Shown here in pieces: positions 22,901 through 30,600 of a DNA stretch of 64,000 nt. The notes beneath the pieces are model-generated. The model did not search any database, had not been told where the DNA came from, and saw only the letters and a list, made by a program, of their open reading frames with translations. Location of the stretch: NCBI GenBank assembly GCA_949152475.1, contig OX424563.1, forward strand, positions 22,727,001-22,791,000. The letters run 5' to 3'. How positions within the stretch are numbered: the first letter of the stretch is position 1; the number at the start of each line of letters is the position of its first letter. This DNA is from Terebella lapidaria (taxonomy: Eukaryota > Annelida > Polychaeta > Terebellida > Terebellidae). The translations under genes were made by a program, and so were the position numbers.

Positions 22901-25182
22901 ATCACATTCGACATCTATACCGATGGAGTACCGTCTCCCGATATTCTTTCACTGGACAATAACAACGGAAGATGAGGAATCAGCGAATGTGACCTACACA
23001 GTGTCCGGGATTTACAATGAGATGCTGTCATTGGTCGACCGACACGTTACACAAAATTACACCATATTTGTGACGTGTCAGGCCACGGAGGAAGGGTCCA
23101 GTCTCAGCAGCGATTCAATAGTATCCTTGCTATTCGAAGTGTCTGGTAATTATTTTTTCATCTTGAATTGGCTTGAAAATTTATAATTAATTGGACATCG
23201 AATCTTTGCACTTTTTTGTGATGAACTCACAATGGTTATGTCATTTGTTTAATTTTGTAGTTAATTATTCTTATTTTAACAGACGCCTCGCCACACGGAA
23301 GCACGTACAAGTATCTATCCTTTGGATCTTTCGCGTCTGTTTTCCTCATTGTGACTATCCCACTATGTGCTTTAGGGTGAGTACATAACACAATGCAAAT
23401 CTGAAAGCTGTAATGTGGATCAGTATGTATAATAAGTAGGATCAGTATTTGAATCCATAGTGAATGATTACTGAGAAGAATAGCCACATTATCACTGCAA
23501 ACTGTATTTTTCCAATTAGCTATAGGAAGTTGAAGAAACAAAGGAGAAATTCGCCTTCAGTCGAACGACCCACAACAGGTATAAGAGAAAGTGAGGCTTA
23601 CCAAGATATTAGCCAACTAAGCAAATTGAAGAGAAACAACAAGAAATTCAAACCAAGAATTGAGCAACAAGCCAGATGCCTTCCACAAATACCCGAACCA
23701 TCAGGCGTTGCTGCGACCCTTCTGGAGCCACAACCTTTTGATGAAAACTCATCACATGACCACATCGCGTCATCACATGACCAGACACTGGGGATTCATG
23801 GTTTAACCGTTTTGACATATGTTGCTGATGGTTCTGCATCTTATGAAACAACAGCCTCTGTTCACAATCAGCCGAATAACCAAGAGCAGCGCACATCACC
23901 GGGTTATCTTGTGAGGTCATCAGGTGACCGTGGCCAGGTCGATGATGATTTGACACTTCCAAAGTTTATTGATGATGGTGCTGCGTGCAATGATACAGCG
24001 GCCTCTGTTCACAGCCAGCCCCGGTATGGGGGAAAATACACGTCATCGTGCAATCGTATGACGCCATCAGTGGACGGTTCTCGGGTTGATCATGATGCAA
24101 CTGTTCCAAAGTCCGTCTTCACAAGTCCCACAAACGGCGACACATCCGCAATATTATCAGGACATCGTGTGACACCATTAGTGGGCGGTGATCTGGTTGA
24201 TCATGATGCAACTGTACCTAAGTCCGTCTTCACAAGAGCCGAGGACACCGACGTATCCGCATCTGTACACATACAGCTAGAAAACTATGAGCGTTTGATA
24301 AGAGATGAACACATGGTGACAAATGCTGCCAACAATGGCGCATTCACATTGGCACATAATGGATCCAGTTGCCAAGAATGTCGCCCATCGCCCGACCATG
24401 GTGTGACGCCATCATTGGGTGATGCTCTGGTTGATCATGAAGCAACTTATCCAAAGTCTGTCTTCACAAGTGTTGTAAACGGTGACACGTCCACAATATC
24501 ATCAGGTCATCGAGTCATGCCATCATTGGACGATGCTCGGGTTGATCATGATGCAACTGTACCTGAGTCCGTCGTCGCAAGTGATGTAAACACTGACGTA
24601 TCCGCATGCGTGCACATACAGCCAGGAAACTATGAGCATTTGATAAGAGATGAGTACATTGTGACATATGCTGCCAACACTGACGCATCCGAAACTCTAG
24701 AGAGTGGACTGAGTAGACGAGAGGGTTGCGCATCATCAGACCATCGTATGACTCCATCAGTGGAAGATGCTCGGGTTGATCATGATGCAACTGTTCCAAA
24801 GTCCGTCGTCGCAAGTGATGTGAACACTGATGTATCCGAGTTTGTACACATACAGCCTGGAAACTATGAGCATTTGGTGAGAGATGAGTACGTCGTGACA
24901 TATACTGCCAACAAAGACGCATCCACACTGGCACAGAGTGGACCTAGTAACCAAGAGGGTTTCCCGTCTTCAGGCCTTGGTGTGACGCCATCAATTGACG
25001 ATACTCTGGTTGACCAAGATGCAACTGTACCAAAATATGTCTTCACCAGTGCTGCAAACACTGACAAATCTGCATCTGTACACAGTGGGCCTAGTAGCGA
25101 AGATGGTTGCCCGTCATCAGGCGATGATGTGACGCCATCAGTGGACGATGCTCTGGTTGATCAAGATGCAACCATTCTGTGA
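7848..25182 (+). CDS. Ig-like type I transmembrane receptor with repeat-built cytoplasmic tail (seven-exon model)
   Basis: Joined exons: 7848-7959, 20041-20340, 21280-21627, 22265-22597, 22831-23145, 23283-23376, 23520-25182. They total 3165 nt, that is 1054 codons plus stop, with every junction in phase (phase 1 throughout, then phase 2 before the last exon) and GT/AG at each splice site. Layout: signal peptide about 1-20; three paralogous domains about 38-364, each with an LGG-x-A-x-F-x-WE-like block and N- and C-terminal Cys; an Ig-like domain about 365-469; one membrane helix about 478-498; a tail of 554 residues with repeated VDHDATVPK blocks and Tyr-rich blocks. The architecture suggests a cell-surface receptor or adhesion protein, which is inference; the family is not recognised by name. 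A retrotransposon at 25178 now supplies the stop. Extra exons inside the 12-kb first intron cannot be ruled out. Confidence 0.8.
8681..8938 (+). repeat. two-copy tandem repeat, about 125 bp
   Basis: Two adjacent copies share GTATGTTTTAT(C/T)GCAGTTGC, AACTGTTTTTCACTAA and CACATAATCCACCA. They diverge by scattered substitutions. Intronic in the receptor gene. Confidence 0.8.
9255..9720 (-). pseudogene. decayed Harbinger/ISL2EU-like (DDE_Tnp_4) transposase fragment
   Basis: Minus-strand translation gives YKRHTTFKGLIGISP, MVTFISSLYTGCISDKEIT, ELIDDVMADKGF and IPPFL. One frame over it gives LTHEIARLRIYVERAIRRIK and IKEYHIFDGVLP. These are the hallmark blocks of DDE_Tnp_4 nucleases, with the Asp in MADKGF and the Glu in VERAI. 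A single-base frameshift near 9415-9425 separates the parts, and the N-terminal half with the first catalytic Asp is missing. It lies antisense in intron 1 of the receptor gene and cannot be active. Confidence 0.85.
9721..10027. other. no gene recognised
   Basis: Intronic sequence between the transposase remnant and a 160-bp repeat. No further transposase blocks are readable here. Confidence 0.4.
10028..10372 (+). repeat. degenerate repeat of about 162 bp with GCGGCCATCTTGGATTT motif
   Basis: GGC(A/G)GCCAT(C/T)TTGGATTT occurs at about 10028, 10193 and 10352, giving a regular spacing of about 160 bp. Intervening sequence is only weakly similar, so this is an old tandem array. The 94- and 113-residue open frames across it are shadows. 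Confidence 0.6.
10530..10680 (-). repeat. dispersed repeat family A
   Basis: Reverse complement carries GGGAGCTGTATGGAGTAAAC, a TTAAATATTGGCA block and AAATGGGAAATCATAT. The same blocks occur at 43980-44100, 46780-46880, 49255-49325 and twice at 56850-57310. Confidence 0.7.
10918..11880 (+). repeat. 134-bp satellite with nuclear-receptor-type half-sites
   Basis: AGGTCAAAGGTCA starts at 10923, 11090, 11224, 11358, 11492, 11626 (one mismatch) and 11760. From 11090 on the spacing is exactly 134 bp; the first interval is 167 because a 33-bp piece is duplicated. Most units read TGACCTTGAAAATGAGGTCA, AAGGTCAAATTCAAGGTCA. That is one inverted TTCAAGGTCA, one DR1 and one forward TTCAAGGTCA. DR1 is the consensus of RXR/HNF4-type dimers, and TCAAGGTCA that of NR5A/ERR monomers. 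Whether receptors bind is inference. Confidence 0.92.
11930..12325 (-). repeat. dispersed repeat family C, long copy
   Basis: On the minus strand it starts GGTTACCGGACCATACCGGA, then CCTATGGTCCGATAACCTAT, a GTTGCGTCCGTCGTCC block, TTTATCTTTAAAGTTTACAA, GAAATTTTGCACAAAAATAC, and GGCGGCCATTTT blocks. The first 37 bases (12279-12315) form a 15-bp hairpin. The class is unclear; no protein is encoded. Confidence 0.75.
12723..13005. repeat. inverted repeat, possible small MITE
   Basis: ATTATAACATGGCAT at 12723-12737 is matched by its exact reverse complement at 12991-13005. The 250 bp between contains ATGCAAAT but no coding capacity. No target duplication was identified. Confidence 0.45.
13485..13533. 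repeat. two adjacent GC-rich hairpins
   Basis: TTGCCCGTCGGGCGA at about 13486-13500 and CCAGCGCATCGCGCTGG at 13517-13533 are each short stem-loops (7-bp perfect stem in the second) in an otherwise AT-rich intron. They could be the terminal structures of a transposon; no partner was found. Confidence 0.4.
14531..14687. repeat. long imperfect inverted repeat (hairpin)
   Basis: Left arm ACATAGTTTCAAAGTG at 14531-14546 pairs exactly with CACTTTGAAACTATGT at 14672-14687. Inner blocks GTTTGGACCATTGCTC and ATCGACCC pair with GGGTC and GAGCAGTGGTCCAAAC. The arms span about 56 nt with a loop of about 45 nt. Likely a foldback MITE; a hairpin RNA is less likely. Confidence 0.7.
15075..16158 (-). mobile_element. 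solo LTR of an LTR retrotransposon
   Basis: The segment begins TGTAACGG and ends CCGTTACA and is flanked on both sides by ATAT (15071-15074 and 16159-16162), the expected short target duplication. The minus strand carries two TATA-box-like CTATAAAAGC sequences at about 15935-15970, suggesting minus orientation. No gag or pol adjoins it, so it is best read as the remnant of LTR-LTR recombination. It contains a CT-rich internal repeat. Age cannot be judged from one LTR, but the duplication is intact. Confidence 0.7.
15255..15610 (+). repeat. internal repeat of about 115 bp in the solo LTR
   Basis: CTGCACCTGAAA followed by GAATCTAGAAGCGTCTCCGC recurs at about 15385 and 15497, with a diverged first copy near 15270. 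CTGCAACTGCTC motifs lie between. GC-rich compared with the flanks. Confidence 0.7.
16160..16659. other. no gene recognised
   Basis: Intronic sequence of the receptor gene between the solo LTR and a family D repeat. Nothing further is supported. Confidence 0.4.
16660..16812 (+). repeat. dispersed repeat family D, partial copy
   Basis: GTAAGTATCAATCTATTACC, then AACAAACGTAAAACACAACA, AATAGAAACAAAGCCCAACC and GACACACTGGCGTCATCAGG. Truncated after CAGACAGTGTGG. Fuller copies lie at 21831-22130, 43338-43632 and 45205-45845, with another partial copy at 61507-61682. Confidence 0.8.
17562..17577 (+). mobile_element. hAT-like terminal sequence
   Basis: CAGGGGCGGATCCAGG matches a terminal inverted repeat I associate with hAT-type transposons in many invertebrates. 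No opposite end was found nearby, so it is at most one end of a truncated element. Confidence 0.3.
17940..18046 (+). mobile_element. probable LINE or SINE 3-prime tail
   Basis: TTTCTCCCCGAGATTAATAA leads straight into a (TATC)n/(CATC)n tract. A sequence ending in AATAAAG plus a tetranucleotide tail is typical of L2/CR1-like LINE 3-prime ends. No coding part is present. Confidence 0.45.
19033..19110 (+). tRNA. degenerate tRNA-like sequence (SINE head or tRNA pseudogene)
   Basis: TAGCTCACCTGGTAGAG fits an A box and D arm; GGTTCGAATCC at 19087-19097 fits the B box and T loop, at tRNA spacing. The anticodon and acceptor stems do not pair well, so I do not assign an anticodon. Probably tRNA-derived rather than a working tRNA. 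Confidence 0.4.
19118..19169 (-). tRNA. tRNA-Lys(CTT) 3-prime fragment with CCA
   Basis: Read on the minus strand: TGGGACTCTTAATCCCA (anticodon arm, anticodon CTT, paired stem), a variable region, GTGGGTTCGAGCCCCAC (T arm), then TTGGGCG followed by CCA. These match the 3-prime two-thirds of animal tRNA-Lys(CTT). The D arm and 5-prime acceptor strand are absent. A genomic CCA is not expected in a eukaryotic tRNA gene, so this looks reverse-transcribed from a mature tRNA or extended from a primer-binding site. Confidence 0.7.
19170..20040. other. no gene recognised
   Basis: End of intron 1 of the receptor gene. A C-run lies near 19368-19378; there are short open frames only. Confidence 0.4.
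20041..20340 (+). CDS. exon 2, Ig-like domain 1
   Basis: Bounded by TTACCTTCAG and GTAAGT, symmetric phase 1-1, 100 codons. It encodes LPPCGNELVRCPGAVRTTRG, then YLRWEAKNI, and later GFNITLETEEDIDTG and DGTRCTDGAVFIV. It shares the outer cysteines (PPCGNE and RCTDGA) and the R-x-T-x-G-x(5)-WE core with exons 3 and 4 but has three further cysteines. It is the most diverged of the three copies. Confidence 0.85.
21280..21627 (+). CDS. exon 3, Ig-like domain 2
   Basis: Acceptor TACTTTTAG, donor GTAAGT, phase 1-1, 116 codons. It begins TPLCGDELISRPGTVRATLG, then GTATFRWEACDI, and ends RTRSDCEDTSTLLLY. The beta-strand-like pattern and tandem 1-1 exons resemble Ig-superfamily domains, but the usual B-strand Cys is replaced by Phe (ATFRW). 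The conserved Cys are instead near the start and in the F-strand-like position. Confidence 0.85.
21831..22130 (+). repeat. dispersed repeat family D, near full-length copy
   Basis: Runs from GTAGGTATCAATCTATTACC through CACACTGGCGTCATCATGGG, CTACTGTACACCTGATGG and ATACAACTGCCCAACAACCT to a CCCCATGGAACAG block and AGTACTTAAGTACCTA. About 300 bp, in the intron between domain exons 3 and 4. Short inverted motifs ACACTGG/ACAGTGT lie in the middle. No A/B boxes, terminal inverted repeats or coding capacity, so unclassified. Confidence 0.8.
22265..22597 (+). CDS. exon 4, Ig-like domain 3
   Basis: Polypyrimidine tract plus TCAG acceptor, GTGAGT donor, phase 1-1, 111 codons. It encodes TPCVNESVTGPLLMRATLGG, then NASFWWEDMDF, and ends SSDGTACEDTIALFVY. 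Clearly paralogous to exon 3 (MRATLGG, STIPRA, CEDT..L). Potential N-glycosylation sites include NES, NAS and NLT. Confidence 0.88.
22831..23145 (+). CDS. exon 5, conventional Ig-like domain
   Basis: Acceptor ATATCTAG, donor GTAATT (weaker), phase 1-1, 105 codons. It has a more canonical Ig pattern than exons 2-4: YKLSCGSHS (B strand with Cys), FFHWTITTEDEE (Trp), YTIFVTCQATEEG (F strand with Cys). N-glycosylation sites NVT and NYT. It is membrane-proximal. Confidence 0.82.
23283..23376 (+). CDS. exon 6, transmembrane segment
   Basis: Short exon with phase 1 entry and phase 2 exit. It encodes DASPHGSTYKYLSFGSFASV and then FLIVTIPLCALG, a single hydrophobic stretch of about 21 residues followed at once by basic residues (YRKLKKQRR) in exon 7. 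This is the stop-transfer arrangement of a type I protein. Confidence 0.85.
23520..25182 (+). CDS. exon 7, repeat-built cytoplasmic tail
   Basis: Acceptor TTTTTCCAATTAG. The exon starts with a juxtamembrane basic cluster, then about 550 residues dominated by degenerate repeats. A short block (VTPSVDDALVDHDATVPKSV) occurs about eight times. Three longer units carry NYEHLIRDEY-like blocks with Tyr at about residues 757, 872 and 950, plus further Tyr 8 and 12 residues on in the last two. YERL and YEHL fit the YxxPhi sorting or SH2-docking pattern; function is inferred only. The last codons ACC ATT CTG TGA run into the retrotransposon end. Confidence 0.85.
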
Positions 25183-25953
25183 AGAATACCGTTCTTCAGG
25201 CCGGTATCAGGCCGACTTCACTTTAATACGTTGAGTTAATCACAAGGCCGGCAGTTTCAATTAAATAGTTTATTCAATGGAACTGTTCAATGCCGCAAAC
25301 ACACTACAATTGGGCCGACAATCTCACCTATGTGTCTGATGATGTTTCCCGGTCGTAAATATATCCTAGATTTATAGTCCCTTGTATATCAATATATCGA
25401 TATCACAGTTTATATATTCAACTTAAATGTCCACGTTATGTAGCTTCGATATCCACTTTATACGATTGCAGCCATTTTCCTGGCCATGTCACAACACGTC
25501 CACTCTCTGTGGCCGCTTCTACACAACTGCGCGGGCTTTTGTCTATGTGTCTGCAAGTTTTCCCGTCTCGAGTATACGGTGTTGTGATTGGTCATGTATG
25601 TGCTGATGTGTGCTGATCTCACCGGGAAAGTGGAATTTCCCGGTGTGTGTTCTGACATGTTTGGTCTCGTGCGGTGCATGTTATTTCCATGTGTATGAGT
25701 GCAGGTGTATGAAGGTCAAGGCCGGTGTACTGGGGTCGAATTTTCTGATTGGACGGGGCCGGGGATGTGAGCTGTTTGACCTGTGTTTGCCTTGTTTGGG
25801 GGCCGCGTGGTTATTCGTGGTTTTGTATGTTTTGTCCGTGTAGTGATCGTGTAGTGGTTATATTTAGTGTGCTGTGTCGAATATGCGTGGGCGAGTTGTC
25901 ATGGAGATGTGTGCGGGAGGGGACGGGCGTTTACTGTCACTAAAAATGCTACA
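25178..25953 (-). repeat. 3-prime LTR
   Basis: 776 bp. The minus strand begins TGTAGC and ends CTTCACA. It carries a 10-bp stem hairpin (CACCGGGAAA / TTTCCCGGTG, 25620-25645) and several GGGYCG motifs. By eye it is identical to the other LTR over its full length. Confidence 0.97.
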
Positions 25954-27649
25954 TTACACCCCTTCATTAATCTACGCCCTCGGAGATTACCCTCCCCAGA
26001 CCCTACCGTCGCAAAAACTAAACAATAAAAAGCTAAAGAAGTCCTAAAAGGTCAAACCCCAACACTCACACACACTCGCCGCGCGACAATGTGAAAACAC
26101 TTCATACAATAAAAATTCCTAACCGTCAAAATAAACGTCAGCAGTCAGTCCGTCAGCAGTCACTACGATGATACATTTACAAATACATGCACAACAACGA
26201 GTATGAGATGATATGATATGATTAAACAAAACTCCTCGACATTCTCTAGTAGAATGGACAAATTACGTGACCAAGATGATTACAGTGACCAGGATTACTT
26301 CTCCCGTGTCACTATAGGGCCGACATGATGCTGGGCCGACAGTTCAGGGTCGAGCAGATCAGCGTGACCAGGATTTCCAAGTCACTATCCTGTGGGGCCG
26401 ACACAACAGGGCCGGCAGTGCAAGGCCGAAGTTCGTTACTACTCCCGACCACGTTTGCTGGCAGGAGACGGCGGGGCCGCTGTGATGTGAGGCCGACAAG
26501 TTCACTGGGTCGATTGTAGAAATAGTTCGGGTTTGTTCAGGGTCGAATTCTGCCATGTTTTCTGAAGTATGGCCTTATACTTGTTCGAATCCGATCCTCA
26601 TGCAGCGTGTTGTTGTTCCGGGTGTGTGCCGCGAGGCAGGGCCGTCGTCAGGGAAACGCGGGTACAATCCTTCTCCGACCTACCAGGCCGGTCCGTTACG
26701 ACAGCAGGGGGGTCCACACACTGTCCAGTTTTCCGAATGTTCATCTGCCGTCCCCTGGATTACACGTTCCGAAACATATCCTAAATGTACTTATCGACTG
26801 TTCAAATTACTGGGCTGTTTTTGCCCGACGACTCACTATTGTCTTTAACAGGGGAGATGATGTAGGTGCTGTAAACAGCTACAGGGTCTACCTGCGCTCG
26901 TGCGAACCTTGTGACCTATACAGTCTATCGTTCCTTTTCTTTCCAAGTTTAGCGCACAGTGGACTAACGGGGTCGAATTGCGGTTTAGCAGACGACACAC
27001 AGAGATTAAAGGCTGAGATATTAATATCAATCACTCACAGGGGCGGACATCGTTCCGTTCATTATCAGCCAGTTCACAAGACGACGGGGCCGCTATATTG
27101 TTGGGGTCGAAGTTGCAATGATCTGGGTCGGTCACACCGCGGCGCTTTGAATATTTTGGGTGATGAATTCGGTGACAGGCCGCATCTTGGTATGATAGCT
27201 TTTCCGTGACTGGTTCCCGTACCACTGGGCCGTTCCTCCGAATATTACATGGAGTGAGTAGAGGCTCTGTCGACGCATACTCCGGAACGAATCACACTAT
27301 CACCTCTTCGACAACTAAGTGGCCTTACTCACGGTGTGACTGGTTATTATCCTCTTCGGCTGACACATGGATTGAAATTTGACATAATATTTTAGTTAGT
27401 GCGTAACACACGCGGAACAATGGTACATGCTATACGGGGTCGAAACCAATTATTCACCAGCATCATAATTATGAAATCATATCAAGTGTATATATATCAA
27501 ATTCGCCTCACTGACATCTTGTACATATTAAATGCATATATATTGTTATTGTAATATATTATAATATTATAAGGAATGACATGATATCATAGTCCATTAG
27601 ACATGCATAATTCATCATCAATGGTATCAATCAGATAACCAGGCCGGGG
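25954..27649 (-). other. non-coding 3-prime region of the retrotransposon with polypurine tract
   Basis: Between the pol stop and the 3-prime LTR lie 1.7 kb with no envelope-like frame in sense. The minus strand next to the LTR reads GAAGGGGTGTAA (25954-25965), a short polypurine tract. The plus strand is crowded with GGGCCG and GGGTCG hexamers. A 200-codon plus-strand frame (26607-27209) has no recognisable domain. AATAAA on the plus strand at 26024-26029 could end host transcripts. Confidence 0.6.
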
Positions 27650-30600
27650 TTATCTATATCGGGCCGGTCTGCGTGCGTTGCGTTTGGGTCGACTTGGTCG
27701 TGCAGGCGGGGGCGTAGCCTCGCTTGTCTCGGGGTCGGATGATATCACAGGCTTTTGCCTGCGTGTCTTGCGTGCCGGTTTTGGTGTGTCGGAACTTGAT
27801 CTGCGTGATCTTTTCCGTTGCCGATGACGACTTGAGCCGGATGAAGTTGGAGATCGCGATTTACGATCTTGGGCCGCTGACGAGTCAGACTCAGCTGTTT
27901 GGTCTGTATCTGTATGCCGATCTTGCACTGTGACCTCCCAGGGGTAGTAGAACTCCTTGAGGAGCCCCAGGGGGTCGGCCGATTGCTCTGAGCCGGATTT
28001 ACTTGACGACGTCGAAGGTCGTACAGGGTCGGAATAGATGTGAGCCGCTTGGTTGTCACCTTCGTACGGCTTGAGTACGTCCAGATGAACAACACGAGTG
28101 TTCCGAGGGTTGGAAACCAAGGCGATCCGGTAATCTACCTCAGTCACACGGTCGACGATCCTCCAGGGACCAGTCCAAGGCCGAGCGAACTTATTATTCT
28201 GCGTGAGGGGCAGATAATAATATCGGACCAGTTCTCCTGGTTGGAACTGGGGTCGAGGCTTGGCGTGGGCGTCATAACCCATCTTCTGCCGAATTGCCGC
28301 TTTCTCAAGATGGTCCTGAGCGAAACCGTGGGCCGTCCTGATCGCTTGCCGTAAATACTCCACATACTCCGGACCACACGGAGGTAGAGGTTCGGGGTCG
28401 TAAGTCGGGAACATGAGGTCGACTGGCAAGTTACACTCGTGTCCATACACCATCAGATGCGGGGTGCATCCCGTGGACGAGTGTACTGAGGTTCGATAGG
28501 CCATTAACACATATGGCAGGTGCACGTCCCAGTCGTTCGCACGATCGCTGACGAATGCACTCAGCATGTTGAGCAATGTCCTGTTGAATCGCTCAACCTG
28601 GCCGTCGCTCTGAGGTCGATATGGGGCCGTGCGGATCTTCTTAGCGCCCAGAAGACGCACGACATGCCGAAATAGAGCCGACTCGAACTCGGTGCCCTGG
28701 TCGCTATGGATTGCCTTGGGGACGCCATGATAAACTATCCATCTGTTTACCAGGATGTCGGCAACATTTTTGGCGGTATGTCGCCGCAGCGGGAAGGCGT
28801 CCGTATATTTTGTGAAATAGTCCGACACAACAAGGATATATCGATGGCCTCTTCCCGTGACTTTGTGGGTGTCGAGAATGTCCATCGCGATCCGGTCGAA
28901 AGGCGCTCCTGTCGGCAACTGTGTCAGAGGCGATCGTTTTGGGGCCGGTTTTCCTTTGCGGGTGACACATTGCGAACAGCGGGCACACCAGCGGGCGACA
29001 TCCAGTGCCAGGCCGGGCCAGTAGAATCGGCGCCTGACTCTCTCGATGGTTCGCTGAATGCCGAGATGTCCGACAATCTTCAGGTCGTGAAGTTGGTGCA
29101 AAACCTGCGTTCTGAGTGCTACGGGGAGCACGGTTTGCACCACAAGCCGTCCAGCGGGGTCGGGTTTTACGTGCCGAACTAGTACCCCGTCTTGTAGCGC
29201 CAGGAGGCTCCATCTGGAAACAAGTGTTTTTACCTCCTCCCCATGGCGCGCTACCTCCTTAGAGTCTGGTTTAGTGCCGATCAACATCCACTGTCGCACT
29301 TTTCCGACGCTCGGGTCGGCTTGCTGTGCCGCGACAATGTCCTGAGTCGAATAGTCCGAAAGCCACTTTTGCCCATCAAGTGTGGCGTCCAAAGCACGGA
29401 CTCGAACAACTTGGCGTGCCGAAACTAGTTGGGGCAAGACCGGTGATGTTATGGAATCACTGTCCAGGAGGTCTGCCCTTGTCTTAGCCGGAACAACAGT
29501 GATCCGACGAACTGGAAGTTCTCCGGAACTTGTCTCTGGGTCGGTCGGAGGTGTGACGAGTCGTCCGGGACAGTCTTGGTGTTTGCAACTGTGACACCGT
29601 GACAAGCCGTCTGCGTTGCCGTGAAGTTTGCCGGGCCGATGCTCTATCTTGAAGTCGTATTGCTGCAACTTAGCGAGCCACCTGGCGAGCATGCCGTCCG
29701 CGTCGCTGTAGTTCTTGAGCCACCTCAAGGAGCTGTGGTCGGTCCGGAGGAGGAACTTCCTACCCCAAAGATAATGCCGATAATGTTGAACCATTTCTAC
29801 CACTGCCAGCAGTTCTCGGTATGTGGTACAATAGTTCCGTTGGGTCCGGGATAGGGTTTTGCTGGCAAACCCGATGGGGATTTCTTTCCCGTTGACCCTC
29901 TGTGAGAGTGCGCCTCCCACAGCATAGCCGCTAGCGTCTGTGTCGAGGATGAAGTAATCATCCGGACTCTGGGTCGGATGCGCGAGCTTAGGCGCCTGGA
30001 TGAGAGCGTCGCGGAGCCGCCGAAAAGCGCGTCGCTGAGCCGGTCCCCAAGTGAAATGACATTCACCTCGGGTGAGTGCTACGAGAGGTTCGGCGATCTC
30101 AGCATAGTCCTTGATGAATCGCCTGTGGTAATTGGCGAAACCAAGGAAAGATCTGACATCGGAGATCTCGCACGGGGTCGGCCATTCTCTGATGGCTTTA
30201 ACCTTGTTGGGGTCGACACGAATTCCTTGGCCGCTCACTATAAACCCCAAGTACAGAATTTCCCTCTGGAACAGTTCGCACTTCTTGGGTTGAAGCTTCA
30301 GGCCTGCCGATCTAATCCGATCCAGGACCGCCTCCAGGTTGGCGAGTGCCTGATCGAATGTTCTGCCGTAAGCGATGACGTCATCCAGGTAACACATACA
30401 CCGTGTCCACAAGTATCCACGGAGTATGGTTTCCATTAGCCGTTCAAATGTTGCCGGTGCATTGCTGAGGCCGAATGGCATAACCTTAAACTGGTATAGT
30501 CCTTTCCTTGTCGCAAAGGCAGTTTTCGGTCTGTCTGTAGGGTCGACTTCGACTTGCCAGTAGCCGGAAGCCAAGTCCAAGGCCGAAAAGTATGTAGCGC

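Noticed and set aside
23464-23519. Upstream extension of the receptor last exon frame to an ATG at 23464
   Set aside because: The TTTTTCCAATTAG acceptor at 23519 and the phase match with the membrane exon show the exon starts at 23520.
24284-24900. ITIM or ITAM in the receptor tail
   Set aside because: Position -2 of the YxxL blocks is Gly or Glu and the second Tyr is not followed by xxL/I, so only the looser YxxPhi description is justified.
26607-27209. 200-codon plus-strand open frame inside the retrotransposon 3-prime region
   Set aside because: No domain, biased composition explained by GGGYCG motifs, and antisense to the element. Kept only as a note.
27650-27900. Chromodomain or envelope gene after integrase
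   Set aside because: The tail after the GPY/F-like module is only basic and Ser-rich; no chromodomain aromatic cage, signal peptide or membrane segments are present.
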